Assembly (NCBI RefSeq): GCF_002899695.1 | Contig: NZ_PPEL01000006.1 | Location: forward strand, 1-64,000 | Source of the DNA: Rubneribacter badeniensis | GTDB lineage: Bacteria; Actinomycetota; Coriobacteriia; Coriobacteriales; Eggerthellaceae | DNA length: 64,000 bases | Reading direction: 5' to 3' | Shown: in pieces, positions 54,593 through 62,767 of the stretch | How positions within the stretch are numbered: the first letter of the stretch is position 1 | Layout: each line of letters begins with the position of its first letter | The notes under the pieces: model-generated | What the model was told of the DNA's origin: nothing | Databases searched by the model: none | Seen by the model: only the letters and a program-made list of their open reading frames with translations | Program-made: the position numbers and the translations under genes

Positions 54593-55926
54593 CCGACCGC
54601 CTTCCTTTCAACCACCTCGGCGTACTCGCGCTTGAGCGCGTTCACGTGGCGCTGCTGCTCGCGCGTCAGCCCGAACCCCATGAACCGGCAGATATGGTCG
54701 TTCTTCAAGATGCAGTAGCACATGCGCTTCCAGCTAGGTATGTCCTTCGTCGACTTGACGTCGTCGGTGCTGTCGGGCAACTCTCCCACGAACACCACGC
54801 GCGAGCGCTTGTTGAGCGTGTAGTTCGACACGCCGTTGCGGCGGATGCGGTAGCCGCGGTCAAGCAGCTCCTGGATGACCGCCTCGTCCAAGCCACCGCC
54901 CGTCTCGTACCAAAATTGGATGGACGTTTTGAACTTGCGCACATAGTTCTCGCGCAGCCGTTCCGGCAGCGTCTCGAGCAAAAAGAACGTGAACGACTTC
55001 CACGTGTGCCCTTTGGGAAGCTCCAGGTTGCGATAGCCCATGGCTTTCGTGCGCCCGTAGATGGCGCCGAAGTTGGCCCCCTGCACGCGTCCGACGAGCT
55101 TCGCCCAGATGTCGGGGTCGATGACGCGGTAGAGGTTGAGGCTGTCCTTCGCGGAATCGCCGAAGGGAGACGCCACGCGCATCTGGTCGGGGGAAACGCC
55201 GGCCAGATAGTACAGGTCGTACAGGCGATTGTAGTCGAAGCCGAACAGGGCGTTGGCGTGCCACACGTCGCTCACCGACCAATCGTAGAGGGGGCTGGCG
55301 CTCCACACGTTCTTGAACTGCTCGGTGATCCAGCATGCGCCCTGATAGCCGTGGCGTTTGTTGACGATGCCGCTGTAGCGGTGCAGCGATTCGTCGGCCC
55401 GGATGCCCAGCAAACACACCGTCTTGCCGCCGCCGTGCGCCTTGCGGTACCACCGGCCGAACTGGCGCGCGAGATCTTCCTGGTGCATCTTGTAACGGTA
55501 CGTGGTCATCGGGTTGTTCTCGAGACTGATCACGTACGGCCGCTTCGGCAGAGGGCGCACCCACGCCTCCTGCCGCTCGTCGTCCCAGGGGTACCAGAAC
55601 ATCTCGTAGCTGCTGAGGGCGGTGCGCGTGGCCATGGGCAGGCACACCCAGTACGGCTCGACGGCGGGCTCGCGCTCAAGGCGGTCGAACGTGCGCTCGA
55701 CGTAGGCGGTGGTGGCGCTGTACTGGGCCTCGAAGTCCTGGTGGAACACGCCGATGCGTTTCTCGGGGCAGTGCCGTTTCTGGAAGTCGAGCACAAGCTC
55801 CAGCAAAAGCCCGCTGTCCTTGCCGCCGGAGAACGACACGAACACGTTGTCGAACTCGGAGAACACGAAGCGCAAGCGCTCTTGGAGCGCATCGTATACC
55901 GTCTGTCCCGTGTAGCGCTTGATCAC
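54589..55926 (-). CDS. ibrA: PAPS-reductase-superfamily protein with DUF3440, IbrA family
   Basis: A 445-residue adenylyl-loop enzyme. The PP-loop is SFSGGKDSGLLLELVLDF (about residues 32-49), followed by RIGVFHQDFEAQYSATTAYV. The body shows LLGIRADESLHRYSGIVNKR and SASPLYDWSVSDVWHANALF, and the C-terminal DUF3440 part has KRMCYCILKNDHICRFMGFG. GTG at 55926 is chosen: GGGAG lies just upstream and the family begins with IKRYTGQTVYDAL. The open frame runs another 110 codons upstream but that part is repeat-rich and unlike the family. The reaction is unknown; relatives include DndC, which modifies the DNA backbone with sulfur. Confidence 0.87.
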   Translation of the reverse strand: MIKRYTGQTVYDALQERLRFVFSEFDNVFVSFSGGKDSGLLLELVLDFQKRHCPEKRIGVFHQDFEAQYSATTAYVERTFDRLEREPAVEPYWVCLPMATRTALSSYEMFWYPWDDERQEAWVRPLPKRPYVISLENNPMTTYRYKMHQEDLARQFGRWYRKAHGGGKTVCLLGIRADESLHRYSGIVNKRHGYQGACWITEQFKNVWSASPLYDWSVSDVWHANALFGFDYNRLYDLYYLAGVSPDQMRVASPFGDSAKDSLNLYRVIDPDIWAKLVGRVQGANFGAIYGRTKAMGYRNLELPKGHTWKSFTFFLLETLPERLRENYVRKFKTSIQFWYETGGGLDEAVIQELLDRGYRIRRNGVSNYTLNKRSRVVFVGELPDSTDDVKSTKDIPSWKRMCYCILKNDHICRFMGFGLTREQQRHVNALKREYAEVVERKAVG

Positions 55927-55989
55927 CTCTACGCTCCCCGTCGCTTTCGGCCCTCTGCGGAGGCGGGCGGCACCGGAAAGCGCCCGCGC

Positions 55990-56100
55990 GCGGCGCCTGG
56001 ACGCCTGGGCGCTTGGTCGCTCGAACGCCTGGGCGCTTGGACGTCCGGCCCGCTGTGCTCGGTGGCCGGATGTCTGGACATTCGGCCCGCTGCGCCCGGC
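55990..56100 (+). repeat. Degenerate tandem repeats upstream of ibrA
   Basis: Repeated CGCCTGGGCGCTTGGTCGCT and CGCCTGGGCGCTTGGACGTC units, then GGCCGGATGTCTGGACATTC and similar. They keep an open frame fused to ibrA, which explains the long false extension. Confidence 0.65.
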
Positions 56101-56578
56101 GAATGAGTGCCCTTGCGCCTGGCTCGCTGCACCCGACGCCTTGCGCTTCGCTTCCAGTAGCGTGCGCTGCACGCCCGTTGCGCAGTGCGTGCGACGATCC
56201 GCTCCCAACTCCGCTGTGATGATTGTCCGCGAGAAGGGCATCCGCAAGGACGCCACTCAGTATTTACCATAAAGATCATACTTTCGCCAGAACAGAAGCG
56301 AACCGCTTCCACCCGCCGACTTCCCGTTCGCTCCCGTTCATCGTTTGGACTGTTCAACTTATCCAGACTCACCCGACACACAGGGAGCTCAGAAAAGCGG
56401 AGGTTCCGGCTTGCGAAGGCTGTGCGGACAACTCACCTTTCGCAGCAGGACGCATGCGGCAACGAATCCGCAAACCGCGCGGCAACCGGTTCGCGGCCAT
56501 GGGGTTACAAGCTATGTAGCAAGCATCTGCGGCGACAGATTTGCAAACCGCGAATCGGATCGCCTACGGTAACGGATT

Positions 56579-56759
56579 CACAACTTTTCGACGATATTTT
56601 ACCGGATTAGGCACCCAAAGGCGCGATAGCCTGCCGCGAACCCCCCAAACGGTAAGAAATTCGGTACAAATTCAAGATAGTTTACCGAAACCGCATGAAA
56701 ATCGCATCCGTAGCCGCCTTCCGTAGCCAAAACGGTAAAATATCGTCAGAAAACTTGTG
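56579..56759. repeat. Long inverted repeat (hairpin F)
   Basis: GACGATATTTTACCG (56590-56604) and its exact complement (56733-56747) enclose a 128-base AT-richer loop. Outside, CACAACTTTTC pairs with GAAAACTTGTG with one gap and one mismatch. The loop repeats GGTAAGAAATTC, GGTACAAATTC and AGTTTACCG, which echo the arms. Confidence 0.8.
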
Positions 56760-56884
56760 GATTTTTACCGCACCTGTCAGAGAAGGCGTTTGACGGGCCG
56801 CCTGAGGCGCGCATGGCTAATCGGTGCGCACGTCCTCCCTCGCGAGCCGCGCCCTGCGCCTCGTCGGAATCCGACAACCTGGAT

Positions 56885-56910
56885 GTGACAGCATCCCGTC
56901 CTTTTGTCAC
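56885..56910 (+). repeat. GTGACA...TGTCAC repeat, copy 1
   Basis: GTGACAGCATCCCGTCC then TTTTGTCAC. Inverted ends GTGACA/TGTCAC. Other copies at 57183-57209, 62480-62507 and 62544-62570, all close to parS sites. Confidence 0.65.
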
Positions 56911-57182
56911 ACTCTCCCACCCGGGCCTTTTGCCGACGGGCCGCCCCGCGTCCTCTCGCTCGCGCCTTTCGCTGCATCATGCTCGAGTGTTCGCCGATCA
57001 CGGGCGAATGCTTCATGGGAAACGACCGCCCTTCCTCGTCTTTCTCACGGCAAGCGCAACGTTGTCCCACAATCCCGCGCGCACGTGCCGCTTCGCCCCC
57101 CTCACAAAGGCAGACGAGGCGCTCCCTTCTCGCCCTTCGGGCTACGCCATGCGCGCCTCGCCGAAAATCCACCAACCTGGAC

Positions 57183-57209
57183 GTGACAGCATCCCCGCCC
57201 TTTTGTCAC
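57183..57209 (+). repeat. GTGACA...TGTCAC repeat, copy 2
   Basis: Second copy, part of the tandem duplication; one base longer in the middle than copy 1. Confidence 0.65.
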
Positions 57210-57299
57210 GCTGACACCCCAGCGCCCTTACACAAGGTTCACCCTCCTGATCGCAACCCTCGCTGTGCCATGCTCGGGTATTCGCAGATCACAGGCGAA

Positions 57300-57315
57300 T
57301 GTTTCACGTGAAACA
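57300..57315. promoter_or_regulatory. parS site 8
   Basis: Exact TGTTTCACGTGAAACA, extended by GCGAA/TTCGC on both sides to a longer palindrome. Confidence 0.9.
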
Positions 57316-57464
57316 TTCGCCTTTCCCGCCGCCTTCTCTCCAACGGTGCAACGCTGTCCCGTACGACCAAGCGCCCGCACCCTCCTCCGCAGGCAGCACC
57401 CGAGCGCAACGGAAGCCCGTTTTTCCGGCGTTCGCTCCTCGTAGCCGCTCTTGCATATTTCCCC

Positions 57465-57510
57465 TTGCACTCGCCTTCTCCAAGGAGTAAGTTAGGTTTA
57501 TCTAACAACA
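57465..57510 (+). promoter_or_regulatory. Promoter with a DtxR/IdeR-like iron box
   Basis: -35 TTGCAC (57465-57470) and -10 TAAGTT (57488-57493) are 17 bases apart. Overlapping the -10, TTAGGTTTATCTAACAACA (57492-57510) matches the DtxR consensus TTAGGTTAGSCTAACCTAA at about 14 of 19 positions. Iron-replete DtxR would block the promoter. It ends 24 bases before the ABC gene start. Confidence 0.65.
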
Positions 57511-57533
57511 TCGCCAAAGCGAAAGGAAGCACT

Positions 57534-59804
57534 ATGGAGAAGGAAGAGGAGGTGGCCGCCGCGTCGAAAGCGCCTGGCGCATCGGCCGACCCTCCCGCGC
57601 CCGACAGTACGGAAAAGCAGCCGGCAGTACCCGAATCGACATCTCCAGCAGCCGCACCAACGGCGGCAGCTGCAGCTGCCACGGCCGCGCAGGGCGCAGC
57701 GCCGCCAGCAGCCGCGCCTCACACGGCGCGCAGCGTATCGTCGCGCAGCGCGACTTCGCGCGGACAGTCCCCGCACGAGCAGTCCCCACACGACCAACCT
57801 TCGCACAGCGCACCGTCACGCAGCCAAACCCCGAACGGCGGCAAACCCCCGAAGGCGCGCAACCCCATCGCGCAGCTGCTGGACTTCGCCGGCCCGCGCA
57901 AGGCGCTCACCTACGTGGGCTGCGCGCTGTCGGCCATCTCGATGCTCGTGAGCTTCGGGCCGTACATCTGCATCTGGTTCGTGGCGCGCGACCTGATAGC
58001 CGTCGCCCCGAACTGGGGCGCGGCCGCGAACATCGCGGTGTACGGCTGGTGGGCCCTCGGGTTCGCGGTGCTTTCCATCCTCTTGTACTTCGCGGGGCTC
58101 ATGTGCACCCACCTCGCGGCGTTCCGCTGCGCGTCGAACATGCGCAAGCAAACCACCGAACACCTCATGCGCACGTCGCTCGGCTACTTCGACACACACG
58201 CGAGCGGCGCGCTGCGGCGCGTGGTGGACGGCTGCGCGGCATCCACGGAAGGGCTGCTCGCCCATAAGCTGCCCGACACGGCGGGATCGGTCGCCATGAT
58301 CCTCGGCATGCTCGTCATGTTCTTCGTGTTCGACTGGCGCCTCGGGCTCGCCTGCCTCGCGGCGGTCGTCATCTCGATGCTGTGCATGATGAAGATGATG
58401 GGCGGGCGCGGCATGGACTTCATGACGAAGTACCAGGAATCGCTCGTACGCATGAACAAGACGGGCACCGAGTACGTGCGCGGCATCCCCGTGGTGAAGG
58501 TGTTCCAGCAGACGGTGTACTCGTTCAAGGCGTTCCACGACGCCATCCAAGACTTCACGCAGCTGGCACAGGACTACGCCGTGAAGTGGTGCCAGAAGCC
58601 GCAAGCGCTCTCGCTCACGTTCATCAACGGCGTGGTGGTGTTCCTCGTGCCGACGGCCATCCTGCTCGCCCCCGGCGAGCAGAGCCTGGGCGCATTCCTG
58701 GCCAACTTCGCGTTCTACACCATCTTCTCTGCCATCATCCCCACGGCGATGACGCGCGTGATGTTCATCTCCGACGCCGTGCAGACAAGCACCGACGCCA
58801 TGAACCGCGTGAACTCGGTGCTGGCCGCGCCCGTCATCGAGGCACCCGCCGCGCCCAAGGTTCCGGCGGGCAACGCCATCGCGTTCGACGACGTGAGCTT
58901 CACCTACGAGGGCGCCGAGGAACCCGCGCTCTCGCACGTGAGCTTCGAGGTGCCCGCGGGGGCCACGGTGGCGCTCGTGGGGCCCTCGGGCGGCGGCAAG
59001 ACCACGGCCGCGAGCCTGGTGCCCCGGTTCTGGGACGTGAGCGGGGGCGCGGTGAGGCTCGGCGGCGTGGACGTGCGCGAAATCGACCCGCACGACCTCA
59101 TGGGGCGCGTCGCCTTCGTGTTCCAGGCGAACCGCCTGTTCAAGCAGAGCGTTTTGGAGAACGTGCGCGCCGCTCGCCCCGAGGCTACGCGCGAGGAGGT
59201 GCTGGCGGCGCTCTCCGCTGCCCAGTGCGACGACATCGTGGAGAAGCTGCCGCAGGGCATCGACACCGTGGTGGGCGCGGACGGCGTCTACCTCTCCGGC
59301 GGCGAGGTGCAGCGCCTCATGCTGGCGCGCGCCATCCTGAAGGACGCGCCGGTGGTGGTGCTGGACGAGGCCACCGCGTTCGCCGACCCCGAGAACGAGG
59401 CGAAAATCCAAGCGGCGTTCGGCCGCTTGGCGCGCGGGAGCGGGGGCGAGCCCCGCACGGTCCTCATGATCGCGCACCGGCTCTCCACCGTGCGCAACGC
59501 CGACCTCATCGTGGTGCTTGAACACGGGCGGGTCGCCGAGCAGGGCACCCACGACGAACTTCTTGCCAAAGGCGGCCTGTACGCTCGCATGTGGGCAGAT
59601 TACGAGCAGGCGGTCGCATGGAGGATTACGTCGGACACGAGCGGCAAGACGGCTGCTCCGGTCACCGTTAACGCGTCCGAAGGCTCAGAGTGCGACGGAT
59701 CGGCGTACTCGCAAGAACGCAGCGCATCGGCATACGTAAGCCCGCAGCGACGCGCCGAGGCAACGCACCGAGGGGCTTCGGACTCGGAAGGGGGTGAGGC
59801 ATAA
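57534..59804 (+). CDS. ABC half-transporter (membrane plus ATPase), first of a pair
   Basis: A 756-residue fused permease-ATPase. About 110 N-terminal residues are a Ser/Pro/Ala-rich disordered tail unusual for the family. Six membrane helices (about 125-400) are followed by the ATPase: Walker A GPSGGGKTTAA, Q-loop FVFQANRLFKQSV, signature LSGGEVQRLMLARA, Walker B VVVLDEATAF and the switch His in MIAHRLST. Length and pairing resemble YbtP/IrtA-type siderophore transporters, which are exporter-folded importers. A DtxR-like box upstream fits iron control. AAAGGAAG precedes the ATG. Confidence 0.9.
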   Translation: MEKEEEVAAASKAPGASADPPAPDSTEKQPAVPESTSPAAAPTAAAAAATAAQGAAPPAAAPHTARSVSSRSATSRGQSPHEQSPHDQPSHSAPSRSQTPNGGKPPKARNPIAQLLDFAGPRKALTYVGCALSAISMLVSFGPYICIWFVARDLIAVAPNWGAAANIAVYGWWALGFAVLSILLYFAGLMCTHLAAFRCASNMRKQTTEHLMRTSLGYFDTHASGALRRVVDGCAASTEGLLAHKLPDTAGSVAMILGMLVMFFVFDWRLGLACLAAVVISMLCMMKMMGGRGMDFMTKYQESLVRMNKTGTEYVRGIPVVKVFQQTVYSFKAFHDAIQDFTQLAQDYAVKWCQKPQALSLTFINGVVVFLVPTAILLAPGEQSLGAFLANFAFYTIFSAIIPTAMTRVMFISDAVQTSTDAMNRVNSVLAAPVIEAPAAPKVPAGNAIAFDDVSFTYEGAEEPALSHVSFEVPAGATVALVGPSGGGKTTAASLVPRFWDVSGGAVRLGGVDVREIDPHDLMGRVAFVFQANRLFKQSVLENVRAARPEATREEVLAALSAAQCDDIVEKLPQGIDTVVGADGVYLSGGEVQRLMLARAILKDAPVVVLDEATAFADPENEAKIQAAFGRLARGSGGEPRTVLMIAHRLSTVRNADLIVVLEHGRVAEQGTHDELLAKGGLYARMWADYEQAVAWRITSDTSGKTAAPVTVNASEGSECDGSAYSQERSASAYVSPQRRAEATHRGASDSEGGEA

Positions 59805-61537
59805 TGTCGATCAAGGAGAAATACGCCCTCACGGACGAGGGCGTGAGAAACGTCAAGCTCGGCGCCATTTGGACGGCGGTGTCCAACCTCGTCGTGTTCG
59901 CCGGCATGGGCATCATCTTCCTTGCGATGAGCCAGTTCGTGGCGAGCCTCACAGAGGGCGCGCCGCTGCCCGACATCATGCCCTACGCCATCGGACTTGC
60001 CGCATTCATCCTCATCCTGTTCTTCACCGAAGACAAGGCGTACCACTACCAGTACGGCGTCATCTACCAGGAGAGCGGCCGCCAGCGTATCGGGCTGGCC
60101 GAGCGGTTGCGCAAGCTGCCGCAAGCGTTCTTCGGGCGGCGCGACCTCGCGGACCTCACCGAAACCATCATGGGCGACGTGGCCACCATCGAGCATGCGT
60201 ACAGCCACGTGCTGCCCGAGCTGTACGGCGCCTACATCACCATCGGCATCGCGGCGGTGGGCCTTGTGGTGTTCGATTGGCGGCTTGCCATCGCGGCGCT
60301 GTGGAGCTGCCCCATCGGGCTGGCGCTGTTGTTCGGCTCGCGCCGGTTCCTCGCACCGGTCATGCGCGCCACGCGCATGAAGGGGCTTGCCGTTTCCGAG
60401 GATATCCAAGAGGCGCTGGAATGCGTGCGAGAGGTGCGCGCCACCAACCAGGAGGAGCGCTACTTGGACGGCATCCGCGCCGACATCGACGCGGCCGAGA
60501 AGCAGACCATCAAAGGCGAGCTTTTCACGGGCATCTGCGTGAACGGCGCGCAGGTGGTGATGCGCCTGGGGCTGGCGACCACCATCCTCGCGGGCGCGGC
60601 GTTCATCGTGGACGGCACGAGCGACTTCATGACGCTGTTCGCGTTTTTGCTGGTGGTGAGCCGCATCTACGCGCCCTTCGACCAGTGCCTGATGCTCATC
60701 GCGGAGTTGTTCGCCGCCAAGACCGCAAGCGCGCGCATGCAGTCGTTCTACGACGAACCGTTGGCCACGGGCGGGGAAACCTATGAGCCGGCCGGGCACG
60801 ACATCGTGTTCGACCACGTGGGCTTTTCCTATAACGATGGCGAACAGGTCTTGGAGGATGTGTCCTTCACGGCGAAGGAGGGCGAGGTCACGGCGCTGGT
60901 GGGGCCGTCGGGCTCCGGCAAGTCCACGTGTTCCAAGCTTGCCGCGCGCTTCTGGGATGCCAGCTCGGGCACGATCACGGTGGGCGGCGTGGACGTGTCC
61001 ACGGTGGATCCTGAGGTGCTGCTCGGCGACTTCGCGGCGGTGTTCCAGGACGTGCTGCTGTTCGACGACACCGTGATGGGCAACATCCGCCTCGGGCGGC
61101 GCGACGCCACGGACGAGGAGGTGCTGGCGGCGGCGCGCGCCGCGAACTGCGACGAGTTCGTGGAGCGCATGCCTCAGGGGTACCAGACCATGATCGGCGA
61201 GAACGGCAGCCGCCTGTCCGGCGGCGAGCGCCAGCGCATCTCCATCGCGCGGGCGCTCCTGAAGGGCGCGCCCGTGGTGCTGCTCGACGAGGCCACGGCG
61301 AGCCTCGACGTGGAGAACGAGACGAAGGTGCAGGAGGCCCTGTCGCGGCTCCTGGCCGGCAAGACCGTGATAGTCATCGCCCACCGGATGCGCACCGTCA
61401 TGAGCGCCGACAAGGTGGTGGTGCTGGACGGCGGCCGCGTGGCCGAGCAGGGCAGCCCCGCCGAGTTGATGGCGAAGGGCGGCCTGTTCGCCCGCATGGT
61501 GGGCCTCCAGACCCAGAGCGCGGAGTGGGCGCTATAG
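59804..61537 (+). CDS. ABC half-transporter, second of a pair
   Basis: A 577-residue permease-ATPase fusion forming a heterodimer with the preceding gene; TAATG shows stop and start overlapping. Six membrane helices precede the ATPase: Walker A GPSGSGKSTCSK, Q-loop AVFQDVLLFDDTV, signature LSGGERQRISIARA, Walker B VVLLDEATASLD and VIAHRMRT. Both ATP sites of the pair look complete. The segment ATNQEERYLDGIRADIDAAE lies in the coupling-helix area. Siderophore or haem import is the favoured role from the regulatory box and the neighbouring HutW-like gene; drug or lipid export is the alternative. Confidence 0.9.
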   Translation: MSIKEKYALTDEGVRNVKLGAIWTAVSNLVVFAGMGIIFLAMSQFVASLTEGAPLPDIMPYAIGLAAFILILFFTEDKAYHYQYGVIYQESGRQRIGLAERLRKLPQAFFGRRDLADLTETIMGDVATIEHAYSHVLPELYGAYITIGIAAVGLVVFDWRLAIAALWSCPIGLALLFGSRRFLAPVMRATRMKGLAVSEDIQEALECVREVRATNQEERYLDGIRADIDAAEKQTIKGELFTGICVNGAQVVMRLGLATTILAGAAFIVDGTSDFMTLFAFLLVVSRIYAPFDQCLMLIAELFAAKTASARMQSFYDEPLATGGETYEPAGHDIVFDHVGFSYNDGEQVLEDVSFTAKEGEVTALVGPSGSGKSTCSKLAARFWDASSGTITVGGVDVSTVDPEVLLGDFAAVFQDVLLFDDTVMGNIRLGRRDATDEEVLAAARAANCDEFVERMPQGYQTMIGENGSRLSGGERQRISIARALLKGAPVVLLDEATASLDVENETKVQEALSRLLAGKTVIVIAHRMRTVMSADKVVVLDGGRVAEQGSPAELMAKGGLFARMVGLQTQSAEWAL

Positions 61538-61627
61538 CGCGTCGGCGCACCGCCGCGACGCATCAGCGAGCGTGCCCGCATGCGAAAGCATGGAAAGCGC
61601 AGGGAGAGTTCGCAGACGGCAAAGGGG

Positions 61628-61643
61628 CGTTTCACGTGAAACA
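61628..61643. promoter_or_regulatory. parS site 9 (one change)
   Basis: CGTTTCACGTGAAACA, one base from the consensus, inside the longer palindrome AAAGGGGCG...CACCCCTTT. The stem-like flanks also make it a possible terminator for the ABC operon. Confidence 0.8.
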
Positions 61644-61892
61644 CCCCTTTGCCCGCGCGATCCCACTGATAGCGAGACAACAGGGACAACGGTCAGGCAC
61701 CCCTTGCCGCCAAACGCCCCGTCGCCCAACGCCCTGTCCGAATTCCTTCTCACCACAAGCGCAAACCCTCGCGGCATGCGTTAGCTCGCTGCGCTCGTTC
61801 ATCATCGCCCCTTCGTCTCGCTTTGCCCCATCGCACTCCGTCCGCACAACTTCTCCTGCGTCGAGCAGAGGCATGCGCAACTCGATGGCGAA

Positions 61893-61908
61893 TGTTTCAC
61901 GTGAAACA
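61893..61908. promoter_or_regulatory. parS site 10
   Basis: Exact TGTTTCACGTGAAACA with GCGAA/TTCGC flanks like site 8. Confidence 0.9.
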
Positions 61909-62181
61909 TTCGCATGCAGCGGCTCGGCCATCCCAAGGGCGCACCCCAACGCGCTCGTCCTTATTGCTCGCCTATCCCGCACGCCCATGCCGCGCTCGAC
62001 CACGCAACCAGCCCACGCGGACGCTTTTCACCGCGCGCACGCGTCCGCGAGAGCGCGGCAATTTGTCGGGATCACCCTACGTGATTGTGTAAGTTTCACA
62101 CGCGCGCCCGCGCCCGCGAAATCACGACAGCCGCAACGCGTCCCGCGTACGCCCGGCGCGTTTCCGCTGGTAGGAGCTGAA

Positions 62182-62197
62182 TGTTTCACGTGAAACA
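62182..62197. promoter_or_regulatory. parS site 11
   Basis: Exact TGTTTCACGTGAAACA, 289 bases from site 10. Confidence 0.9.
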
Positions 62198-62479
62198 TTC
62201 CCCTGCAGCAACTCAGCTTTCTCAAGGGGGCGTCCCATCACACCGCCGCACCCCGGCAACCGAGCCACGCTGCCGCCCGCCCCCTGCGCCATCTCGCGCA
62301 CGGCTTCGCCCACCGCAGCCGCCTTTCCCCGCGCCGCCCGTTCTCCGCGCCGCGCCACACGCGCTCGTCACGTCCGCCCCCACCCACAGTTCGCCATCCG
62401 ACTCGTTGACAACCCGACCGCCTGAATGCAACATCAGCGCGCCCCACCCTGCGCCCGGCCCCTTCGTCGCACGCGAAAC

Positions 62480-62507
62480 GTGACACCATCCTCGTCCCTT
62501 CGTCGCA
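62480..62507 (+). repeat. GTGACA repeat, copy 3 (diverged)
   Basis: GTGACACCATCCTCGTCCCT then TCGTCGCA; the right inverted end has one change. Confidence 0.5.
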
Positions 62508-62543
62508 CCTTCGTCGCACCTCCGTCGCATGCGCCGTGCCAGC

Positions 62544-62570
62544 ATGACAGCATCCCCATCCCTTCGTCAC
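62544..62570 (+). repeat. GTGACA repeat, copy 4
   Basis: ATGACAGCATCCCCATCCCT then TCGTCAC, immediately before the riboswitch-like leader. Confidence 0.5.
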
Positions 62571-62589
62571 ATGCATCATCTGCTATCAT

Positions 62590-62765
62590 GGGGTTTCGTG
62601 AATGGTTCGACCGGGCCGCGCCACGACGACGCGGCGACCGCAAGGCCTCGGGGAATGCGGGTGAGAATCCTGCGCTATGCCAGTAACCGTAAACGCCACG
62701 ACGCACGTCGGGCAAAGTCGGAATGCCGAGCCGGTCATCGAGAACTCTGGGAAGCGAGTGACAAC
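62590..62765 (+). ncRNA. Cobalamin riboswitch-like leader
   Basis: The leader holds, in order, GGGAATGCGGGTGAGAATCC, then GCTATGCCAGTAACCGTAA, then the B12-box-like AAGTCGGAATGCCGAGCCGG. These follow the cobalamin-aptamer core (GGGAA-GGTG-AA-TCC, then an ACTGTAA-like segment, then AGTCxGGAxxCCxGCC). The middle element is a variant of the usual CCCGCAACTG. It ends just before the radical SAM start, so ligand binding would probably hide the ribosome site. Covariance scoring has not been done. Confidence 0.78.
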
Positions 62766-62767
62766 GG

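Larger units (their letters stand above)
56822..57340 (+). repeat. Tandem duplication of about 290 bp carrying parS
   Basis: Unit 1 (from about 56822) and unit 2 (from about 57120) share in the same order CCTGGAYGTGACAGCATCCC, TTTTGTCAC, a CATGCTCGRGTRTTCGC stretch, GATCACRGGCGAATG and a parS-like palindrome. The offset is 291 bases at the parS position. In unit 1 the palindrome is decayed (TGCTTCATGGGAAACG, 57009-57024); in unit 2 it is exact. Confidence 0.75.
55927..57533. other. 1.6-kb intergenic region between ibrA and the ABC genes
   Basis: No gene is visible. In order it holds degenerate repeats of CGCTTGG/CGCCTGG words (55990-56100), hairpin F (56579-56759), a tandem duplication (about 56822-57340) with a decayed and an intact parS, and the ABC promoter. 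Confidence 0.65.
61538..62589. other. One-kilobase intergenic region with three parS sites
   Basis: No gene is visible. parS sites lie at 61628, 61893 and 62182, and two GTGACA-type repeats near the right end. Confidence 0.6.

Noticed and set aside
55927-56256. 110-codon N-terminal extension of ibrA
   Set aside because: It consists of degenerate tandem repeats and is absent from the family, which starts at IKRYTGQ.
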